Notes under the pieces: model-generated
Seen by the model: only the letters and a program-made list of their open reading frames with translations
The model's database searches: none
What the model was told of the DNA's origin: nothing
Made by a program: the position numbers and the translations under genes
Assembly (NCBI GenBank): GCA_040235375.1
Contig: JBECKQ010000374.1
Coordinates: forward strand, 1-5,043
Direction of reading: 5' to 3'
DNA length: 5,043 nt
Source: JBECKQ01 sp040235375
Lineage (GTDB): Bacteria; Planctomycetota; Phycisphaerae; UBA1845
In this document: positions 1 through 5,043 of the stretch, piece by piece
Numbering within the stretch: position 1 is the first letter of the stretch
Layout of the letters: every line of letters starts with the position of its first letter

Positions 1-1249
1 CCTGGTAGATTCCGCCCGCATTGTCGCACTGATAGTCGTTCATCACGTCGCAGGTCCCGTCCGCGAAGCAGCACGCGCCGGACGGCTGGCAGGGATTGAC
101 GCCCGACGGATGGCAGACATCGCCCGATACGGGCATCCCCTGATAGACGTCGATGCATTCCTCCGTAAGGGCATTCACGCACGAATCCGCCGGCGGAACA
201 CCCTGGAGGCAGCACGCCCACTCCGCGCAGACGATGCCGGAGCAGGCGATTCCATCTCCCGCATAACTGCCCGTCGCTGTCGCCTGGCATTCTGCCTCTG
301 TCTTGATCTCGCAGAACGGTCCCGTCGGGCCCGTCTGGCAGCAGGCACCTTGATTTGCCGTCGACGAGCACGCATCCGGGTAAATGCCAATGCTGCATGC
401 CTCGAACCCTGAAGCGCCGGCGTCGCCCCCCCATACACCTCCCAGATCGCTACAGCCGATCTCAGTGGTGATCTCACAATCCCCCAGCACGCAGCATGCG
501 CCCAGTTTGCCCTCATCGAGGCACGGCCCATACTCGCACGGCTTGCCTTCGTACCACACATACTGGCACGCATTGGAACTCATATCGCCCGTGCACGTCG
601 TATCGTTGCAGCACGCGCCCAGGACCGGGCACTCAACCGCCCCGCAGCTTGCGCCCGCCGTCCACGTCCCTGCGGTGCCCGTTGGATTGTTCGCGCACTC
701 GTACTCCGTCACACGATCGCAGCTCCCGTCGTAGTAGCAGCAGGCCCCAAGCGTCGTATCGCACGGCGCAACAGGCTCGCAGTGCGTGCCATCACCCTGA
801 TATTCGCCGTCGACCGGTGTGCAGTTCGATTCGACGCGGACCTCGCAGGTCCCACCCACCAGGCAGCACGCCCCACGCGGCGTACACGACACCGTCGGGC
901 ACTGCGTATGATCACCTTCGTATACACCATCCAGCGCCGTGCACTCGTCGTACGTCATCTCGTCATCGCAACTGCCATCGACCTGGCAGCAGGCGCCGAC
1001 CGCCCTGCACGGGTTGAACGGCGCGCAATGCTGATCCTGCGTCCACGTCCCGACCAGATCATCGCATCGGTAGTGGTTCACGTACTCGCACGTCTCCCCC
1101 GTCGCCCCGTAGCAGCACGCTCCCCTCGGCAGCGGGCACTCGATGTCGTTGCATGACACGCTCGCTGCGGTAAAGCTCCCGCCCAGCGCCTCGCAGTCCG
1201 CCTGGTTGTCGAACATCTGGCACGAATTGTCGGGCAGGCAGCACGCCCC
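1..1249 (-). repeat. Array of ten protein-level GACC six-cysteine repeats
   Basis: The units lie inside the Cys-rich gene at 1249-1124, 1123-998, 997-875, 874-749, 748-620, 619-503, 502-350, 349-221, 220-80 and 79-1 (last one cut). Full units are 39 to 51 residues long. The shared pattern is G-A-C-C, a few residues often ending D-G-x, C, six to eight residues, C, seven to eighteen residues often with G-G-x-Y/W-x-G, C, three to nine residues, C. All nine complete units keep all six cysteines, while most other positions vary. At the DNA level only the GACC codons (GGCGCGTGCTGC or close) are strongly repeated, so this is an old, diverged array and not a recent tandem duplication. The ninth unit starts W-A-C-C in place of G-A-C-C. 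Confidence 0.9.
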
Positions 1250-2044
1250 CGGTGGCGACTGGAAGCAGTAGTGCATGCCCCAGACGGCGGATTGCACGTG
1301 CGGGCCCATGGGCTGGGATCCCGTGTCGCCGGGCGGCGGCGGCGCCCCCGAGATCGACCAGCTACCGGTGATGTACCCGACACCGCAGAAATCCTGCGGG
1401 TACACGTCGGAATCGCGCCCCGGCGTGATCGGCGGCGTCGATACTCCGACGCCGAACGAGTAAAACGTCGTCACCGGATTACCGTTGCAGTCCACCGTCG
1501 GCGTCATGAGGATGTCGAGGGGGTCGGAATTGTAATAGTGCCAGCCCTCCGTGATCGTTCGTTGCCGGACCCTGATCACGACCGGCCGATACTGCCCGTC
1601 GCAATCTCGACGGTACACAATGAACGTGACGTTCGCGGTGTACGGACAGGTCTGGAGAACCGGGTTGCACATCAGCGCCACGTCGAAGCTGTTGAGCATC
1701 TGCTCTTCATACACGCGGATGATGTTGCCCACATAGTAGTTCTGAAACTGGTACGGGTAATCCGTACCACCCACCGGACAGCACTCGCTGTCGCGCAGCA
1801 CGCCGTCGCGGAACAAAAAGTGCGGCGCCTCCGGTGCAATCTGATCACAATCCACACAGTTGGGGACCGGGATCATAAACGACTCCGCCGCCGTGTCCGC
1901 GTTTGCTCCGGCGGCGCTTACAGTCGTCGTCTCGATCGGCTCCCTCTCTTCCGTCTGGGCCCACGCCACCGTACCGGCCGCGAACAGGCCGGCAGCCATC
2001 AGACTACACAGAAGCCTTGGTGTCAGCTTGATACTGGCGCGCAT
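1..2044 (-). CDS. Exported cysteine-rich protein: signal peptide, unknown N-terminal domain and at least ten GACC repeats, 3' end missing
   Basis: The frame runs for 681 codons without a stop from ATG 2044 to the left edge, where the gene is cut. Residues 1-29 are a clear Sec signal peptide: basic start (MRASIKLTPR), hydrophobic core, and an AWA cleavage site before Q30. Cys13 lies in the hydrophobic core without a lipobox, so this is not a lipoprotein. Residues 31-55 are a Thr/Ala/Glu-rich linker. Residues 56-265 form a Tyr- and Val-rich domain, probably mostly beta strand, with ten cysteines (63, 66, 88, 89, 126, 133, 148, 186, 220, 260), closing in a Gly/Pro-rich stretch (GAPPPPGDTG). From residue 266 ten tandem repeats follow, each starting with G-A-C-C and holding six cysteines; the last is cut. 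Even cysteine counts and export suggest disulfide-bonded modules in the periplasm, at the surface or outside the cell. I recall similar GACC repeats from planctomycete proteins, but know no function for them. Any C-terminal sorting or anchoring signal would lie beyond the window. It has its own promoter and leader, so it is probably not in an operon with the upstream GspK-like gene. Confidence 0.93.
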   Translation of the reverse strand, partial: MRASIKLTPRLLCSLMAAGLFAAGTVAWAQTEEREPIETTTVSAAGANADTAAESFMIPVPNCVDCDQIAPEAPHFLFRDGVLRDSECCPVGGTDYPYQFQNYYVGNIIRVYEEQMLNSFDVALMCNPVLQTCPYTANVTFIVYRRDCDGQYRPVVIRVRQRTITEGWHYYNSDPLDILMTPTVDCNGNPVTTFYSFGVGVSTPPITPGRDSDVYPQDFCGVGYITGSWSISGAPPPPGDTGSQPMGPHVQSAVWGMHYCFQSPPGACCLPDNSCQMFDNQADCEALGGSFTAASVSCNDIECPLPRGACCYGATGETCEYVNHYRCDDLVGTWTQDQHCAPFNPCRAVGACCQVDGSCDDEMTYDECTALDGVYEGDHTQCPTVSCTPRGACCLVGGTCEVRVESNCTPVDGEYQGDGTHCEPVAPCDTTLGACCYYDGSCDRVTEYECANNPTGTAGTWTAGASCGAVECPVLGACCNDTTCTGDMSSNACQYVWYEGKPCEYGPCLDEGKLGACCVLGDCEITTEIGCSDLGGVWGGDAGASGFEACSIGIYPDACSSTANQGACCQTGPTGPFCEIKTEAECQATATGSYAGDGIACSGIVCAEWACCLQGVPPADSCVNALTEECIDVYQGMPVSGDVCHPSGVNPCQPSGACCFADGTCDVMNDYQCDNAGGIYQ

Positions 2045-2049
2045 GTTTA

Positions 2050-2054
2050 CTCCC
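2050..2054 (-). promoter_or_regulatory. Shine-Dalgarno site deciding the start of the Cys-rich repeat gene
   Basis: GGGAG lies five bases upstream of ATG 2044 on the minus strand (GGGAGTAAACATG), an ideal distance. Together with the signal peptide that follows directly, it fixes the start codon. The purine-rich stretch GAAGAAG just upstream may add to it. Confidence 0.75.
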
Positions 2055-2097
2055 ATCTTCTTCGAACAGCACCCCTCAGAGGCGGTCCGACTTCTTT

Positions 2098-2147
2098 CCC
2101 GTACCCCCAGCGTCCGACCTTCGCGCTGCGCACCCGTTTCCCCAGCG
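2098..2147 (-). repeat. Imperfect direct repeats in the leader of the Cys-rich gene
   Basis: A 15-base element occurs twice, 35 bases apart, at 2133-2147 and 2098-2112; the copies agree at 13 of 15 positions (CGCTGGGG, two variable bases, then ACGGG on the minus strand). Each is associated with a GTCGGAC heptamer (2118-2112 and 2091-2085). A further nine-base direct repeat, GACCGCCTC, is at 2191-2183 and 2087-2079. These lie between the predicted transcription start and the start codon. They could be protein-binding or RNA-structural elements, or chance similarity in G-rich DNA. Confidence 0.4.
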
Positions 2148-2191
2148 AGTGCCGGCGCGGCCTCTTATGCCGGTTTGGGTTTGAGGCGGTC

Positions 2192-2220
2192 ATTATACCA
2201 GCCGTGCCCTGCCTGAGCCA
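2192..2220 (-). promoter_or_regulatory. Extended -10 (sigma70-type) promoter for the Cys-rich repeat gene
   Basis: The minus strand has a perfect TATAAT at 2197-2192, preceded by TG one base upstream (TGGTATAAT), which is the extended -10 form. At the standard 17-base spacing the -35 hexamer would be TGGCTC (2220-2215), a poor match to TTGACA. A better-looking TTGCTG (2224-2219) sits 21 bases away, which is too far. Weak -35 boxes are typical of extended -10 promoters. The predicted start of transcription is near 2185, giving a leader of about 140 bases. A perfect AT-rich hexamer in otherwise GC-rich DNA and its correct orientation support the call. Confidence 0.65.
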
Positions 2221-2445
2221 GCAACGCCGCCGGCTCCCCCACATAAGATCGGACAGCAACGGCGGCGAATGGTCAATTTTCCCGGGAGTTCGGCCGATCC
2301 CGTCCGCACAACGGCCCCTCCGGCCTTGCCCGATATGTTTCCGGACCCAGACGCCGGGCTGGCGTGCGTCCACCGCCGAGTGAGCCCGCATCCCTCGCCG
2401 GCCTCGTCGAGGTCCCCCCGCCGGTACGCTTCGCCTTGTCGAGCT

Positions 2446-2462
2446 TTGCCCCGCGCGGGCAA
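2446..2462 (-). terminator. Small hairpin just after the stop of the GspK-like gene, possible weak terminator
   Basis: Starting 23 bases after the TAG stop, the minus strand reads TTGCCC, a five-base loop (GCGCG), then GGGCAA: a perfect six-base-pair stem. Two more G-C pairs can form beyond a single bulged A. No U-tract follows it, so it is not a canonical intrinsic terminator. It may protect the mRNA 3' end, or it may be chance in GC-rich DNA. Confidence 0.3.
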
Positions 2463-2485
2463 GCACGCCAGCCGAGCGATTCCGG

Positions 2486-5043
2486 CTACCGCGACCGGAC
2501 GTCCGAATACGCTCCGATGTACCGCGAACCCACGCGCTCCGGCCGGCCCCCCGGGAACACCGCCGGCAGTCGATCGACCGTCGTCTGGAAGTAGATCGCC
2601 CGCTGGTCCACTTCCCGCAGGCTAGCTTTCTCGCGGTCGGCTTGGGTGCTGACCGACGAGAACTCGCCATCATTGCCCTCATCGTAATACTGCCCGCGGA
2701 TCGTCCCGTAGACCGTGAATACGTGCGATTTCGTCGTCACCCACTCCGACAGGGCGACCATCCGCGCTACCGCCGTAACGTAACCCGGCGCCGTGCCCGT
2801 GCCGGGCCAGTTGTTCGCTTCGAACCATGACCCGAACGCCACCGCCTGGTTGTCAATGCTATACGCCCACAGGCCGGGCCCCGGCACAGTCAGCGGCGGC
2901 TCGGGCACCGGCCGCACGTTCAACAACTCGCCCACCGTGAGAAACCCGTATCCGCGGCGGAACCGCGGCGAGGTGCCGATTGTCAGTGGGCTCCGATACG
3001 GAGCAAAATCGTCAGCGTCGTAGGCTGCCAACACATTCTCGGGCGTCGGGATTCGGCGCGCGTCGCGATAGGCCACCATCGCCTGGGCGATCTCACGTCC
3101 GATGTCCGTCGGCTGCGGGTTCGCCAGGATGTCGCTCTCCCAATATCGCTTGGCCGGCGGATTCCCATACACCGCTCGCCCGATGGCGGTCCGAAAGTCA
3201 TCCGGCAGGTTCAAGGCGTCCATCGGCACGTAGGGCAGCCCCGCCAGCACCGCCCACGGCGCGGCGTTGATGTCAATTCGCCCGGACACGCGCATGCCGT
3301 CCATGTCCACCGGCGGATTGCCCCGCGCGGCCGGTGGAAGGTTCAGGTTCGGATCACATGGATTCTCGTAATGCAACGGCAGCGCGGTGAAATAATCGTA
3401 AATCAACTGACCCCACGGCAGTGCCTCGACGCCCTGCTCAGCGCCATCCGTCGTCGATGGGGCCACGTGGTAGCGATACGTGCCATCGGGGCGCGGCAGA
3501 TCGAAGACCGGCATCCGCCCGTTGTCGATCTGATCGGACTCATCCGCCATCGATCCGCCCGCCGGCCCTGCATGATTGAACGGGATGTACGTCGTTCCAT
3601 TGAACAGGTGGGCATGGCGCATCAGCAAGAGCATCGTTCCCACCGTGGGAAACGCGTCGCGCAAGGTGCCCTGATCCTGCCCGTAAAGCGCCTGCTGAGC
3701 GCCGCGAACGTCAACGTGCACCGATCGGATCGCCCGATTGACAGTGTCCGGTGAATTAACGGCCCCTAGCGTGTGCCCCGCCCCCGTCGACCGCGTGTAC
3801 CGCGGTACGGTGAAACGCCACTGCCCGGGCGTGGTATCGCGCCCGATCGTCCGTTCGTCGGGCGTAATGCCCTGTAGGCTGCCACTGTCGGCCAACAGGG
3901 AGAAATCGTTGATCGATGCGTTCGCGCCAGCTTCGCGGATATACAGGCCGTTCGACAAGTCCACCTCGTCGACCACGGGTTTCGCCCCGCTGGTCAGCGT
4001 GCGTACGAGGGCAATCCTGCTGTAGTGATCGAACGCGCCTTCGGCGTCAATCTGCTCCTGTGTGCCCGTAACGCCTGTTGAGTATTTTCCGTAACCCGTC
4101 ACGACGGCGTACTGGCCTGGCGGAATGGTGCCGCTCAATTGTTCGTCGGTGATCTTGGAAAGCGCACCTGCCTCGCCATAGAAGGCAATGGCCGGACTCG
4201 ACGAGTCGCGAAGATCCGTGATCTCATAGGCTGACAGATCGATCGGCGTGTCGTAAGGGTTGTATAGCTCGACCGCGAACAGAGAATTTCGTTCGTCGAG
4301 AGGCGCCGGATTGCCGCTCGCCGCAAGCTGAAGTCGCGCGTAGACCTCGGTGATGTACGGCTGCCTTTCAATGCCATACACCTTCACCTCCCGGCCGCCG
4401 CGGGTGATCGGCTGCCCCGTCCGCCAATCCCTGACCACCACTTCCGTGAGCTGCTCAGGCTGAACGTTCGTGGTATCCGCGAAGTCGAGGAGGTTGGCCG
4501 TGAGCGACGCCGCGGTCACCGAAAGCCAATAGTTGTCATCCGCCAGGTCAGGCGGGTTAGGCTCGGGATTGTCCTGCGGTTTGTCGATGGTGCCGCCGGT
4601 GTCCAGGTTCCAATTGAGGACTCCAGCATAGTTGCGCAGCATAAGGCAGAACGTGTCCTGAATAGTCCGCCTCATTACGGCGTACTGGTTAGGATTGGCG
4701 GCCTGTTGGGCAACCAGGTTCACGTTGCCGCTGGGCCAGAACCCCCCCTCGTTCGCCCATTTGCTGAAATACGGAAACGACAACTTGAGCCGGCCCTTTC
4801 GCGGGTCTCCGTCCGGCAGGAACGATGGATAGTCATCCAATGCGAAATTCGGACGTTTCCCCGGCAGCATAATCTGCTTGACCCAGTCTGCTTCCACGCC
4901 TGAGCCCGCGGGATCGACGCCATACCCACTGCGAATCAGGTTGTCGTCATGGCTCACGGTAGTCAGGTCATGATTCACGTCGTACGGCGACGTGGCCGCG
5001 TCCAGCATGATACGCCACGTACTGTCGGCATACGTCCCAAGCG
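2486..5043 (-). CDS. Large GspK-like (type II secretion minor pseudopilin-type) protein with lamin-tail-like insert, 5' end missing
   Basis: The frame is open from the right edge to a TAG stop at 2486-2488, giving 851 codons. The first ATG in the window (5008) is probably internal: 11 open codons precede it and no Shine-Dalgarno sequence lies upstream. Residues below count from that ATG. Residues 244-305 resemble a lamin-tail domain (VELYNPYDTPIDLSAYEI, later IPPGQYAVV). Residues 576-592 (GRIDINAAPWAVLAGLP) match the 'INxNTAP..VL..LP' landmark of GspK. They are followed in the expected order by EIAQAMVAYRDAR (639-651), FLTVGELLNV (689-698) and a closing strand region SEWVTTKSHVFTVYGTIRG (754-772). 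In known systems GspK sits at the pseudopilus tip and is inserted in the inner membrane by an N-terminal hydrophobic helix; that end is outside the window. GspK proteins are usually near 300 residues, so this one is far larger. Only one Cys pair-like position is seen (C121, C551), unlike the neighbour. Equally possible is a planctomycete-specific pseudopilin-like protein outside a canonical type II system. The coding call is very secure; the family call is moderate. Confidence 0.9.
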   Translation of the reverse strand, partial: LGTYADSTWRIMLDAATSPYDVNHDLTTVSHDDNLIRSGYGVDPAGSGVEADWVKQIMLPGKRPNFALDDYPSFLPDGDPRKGRLKLSFPYFSKWANEGGFWPSGNVNLVAQQAANPNQYAVMRRTIQDTFCLMLRNYAGVLNWNLDTGGTIDKPQDNPEPNPPDLADDNYWLSVTAASLTANLLDFADTTNVQPEQLTEVVVRDWRTGQPITRGGREVKVYGIERQPYITEVYARLQLAASGNPAPLDERNSLFAVELYNPYDTPIDLSAYEITDLRDSSSPAIAFYGEAGALSKITDEQLSGTIPPGQYAVVTGYGKYSTGVTGTQEQIDAEGAFDHYSRIALVRTLTSGAKPVVDEVDLSNGLYIREAGANASINDFSLLADSGSLQGITPDERTIGRDTTPGQWRFTVPRYTRSTGAGHTLGAVNSPDTVNRAIRSVHVDVRGAQQALYGQDQGTLRDAFPTVGTMLLLMRHAHLFNGTTYIPFNHAGPAGGSMADESDQIDNGRMPVFDLPRPDGTYRYHVAPSTTDGAEQGVEALPWGQLIYDYFTALPLHYENPCDPNLNLPPAARGNPPVDMDGMRVSGRIDINAAPWAVLAGLPYVPMDALNLPDDFRTAIGRAVYGNPPAKRYWESDILANPQPTDIGREIAQAMVAYRDARRIPTPENVLAAYDADDFAPYRSPLTIGTSPRFRRGYGFLTVGELLNVRPVPEPPLTVPGPGLWAYSIDNQAVAFGSWFEANNWPGTGTAPGYVTAVARMVALSEWVTTKSHVFTVYGTIRGQYYDEGNDGEFSSVSTQADREKASLREVDQRAIYFQTTVDRLPAVFPGGRPERVGSRYIGAYSDVRSR

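Larger units (their letters stand above)
2045..2485. other. Intergenic region of 441 bases between the two genes
   Basis: No coding sequence is supported here: the open frames that cross it are Arg/Pro/Gly-rich and lack recognisable domains or good ribosome binding sites, as expected for GC-rich shadows. From right to left it holds a hairpin after the upstream stop, about 245 bases with only weak short inverted repeats (for example ACGCC/GGCGT near 2351-2365 and CCTCG/CGAGG at 2402-2412), an extended -10 promoter at 2192-2200, and a leader of about 140 bases with imperfect direct repeats ending in a Shine-Dalgarno site. I see no riboswitch that I can name, and no tRNA or insertion sequence end. 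Confidence 0.8.

Noticed and set aside
1..1249. CRISPR array or recent DNA tandem repeat
   Set aside because: The recurring GCAGCACGC-type words on the plus strand are only the codons for the Gly-Ala-Cys-Cys motif; unit lengths and the DNA between them vary, so the repeat is at the protein level.
2006..2008. Lipoprotein signal at Cys13 of the Cys-rich protein
   Set aside because: The residues before Cys13 are R-L-L, with no small residue at -1, and the hydrophobic core continues after it to a good AWA signal peptidase I site.
2045..2185. Cobalamin or cyclic-di-GMP riboswitch in the leader
   Set aside because: Fragments such as GGGGAAACGGGTG loosely recall riboswitch cores, but the diagnostic conserved blocks (for example the CCCGC-ACTGT part of the cobalamin element) are missing.
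2318..2336. GC-rich hairpin (AAGGCC ... GGCC-G-TT) as an intrinsic terminator
   Set aside because: The stem is short with a bulge, and no U-tract follows on the minus strand.
1271..2383. 370-codon open frame on the plus strand
   Set aside because: It lies antisense to the Cys-rich gene and runs into the promoter region. Its product is Arg/His/Val-rich with no domain, and the minus strand there has a signal peptide, Shine-Dalgarno site and conserved cysteine pattern. It is a GC-rich shadow.
2047..2682. 211-codon open frame on the minus strand across the intergenic region
   Set aside because: It overlaps the end of the GspK-like gene in another frame, runs over the promoter and leader, is very rich in Arg, Ser and Gly, and shows no domain.
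5006..5008. ATG 5008 as the true start of the GspK-like gene
   Set aside because: The frame is open upstream to the window edge, no Shine-Dalgarno sequence precedes this ATG, and no signal or membrane helix follows it.

Overview
The window is GC-rich and carries two genes, both on the minus strand and both cut by the window edges. Several traits suggest a member of the Planctomycetota, perhaps Phycisphaerae-like: a Cys-rich secreted protein built from GACC-type repeats, and an unusually large GspK-like protein with an inserted lamin-tail-like segment. This assignment comes from protein style and is not proven; the window holds no rRNA, tRNA or phylogenetic marker.

Reading in the direction of transcription (right to left): positions 5043 to 2486 hold the 3' part (851 codons) of a large protein. 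Its C-terminal half has the sequence landmarks of a type II secretion / type IV pilus minor pseudopilin of the GspK kind, and its middle contains a lamin-tail-like beta-sandwich segment. The start lies beyond the right edge. Next comes a 441-base intergenic region (2485 to 2045). It holds a small hairpin just after the stop codon, a convincing extended -10 promoter (TGGTATAAT) at 2192-2200, and a leader of about 140 bases with short imperfect direct repeats and a good Shine-Dalgarno site.

The second gene starts at ATG 2044 and is open for 681 codons to the left edge, where it is cut. It encodes a signal peptide, an N-terminal domain of about 235 residues with ten cysteines that I do not recognise, and then at least ten tandem, highly diverged, six-cysteine repeats starting with Gly-Ala-Cys-Cys. 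This frame has no stop in the window, so a gene finder that requires both ends would miss it and could instead call spurious ORFs in the other frames, including a 370-codon one on the plus strand.

The two genes are probably transcribed separately, because the second has its own promoter and a long leader. Both products act at or beyond the inner membrane: one looks like part of a secretion or pseudopilus machine, the other like an exported disulfide-rich surface or extracellular protein. A functional link between them is possible but only inferred from adjacency. I see no mobile element, CRISPR array, RNA gene or defence system here.
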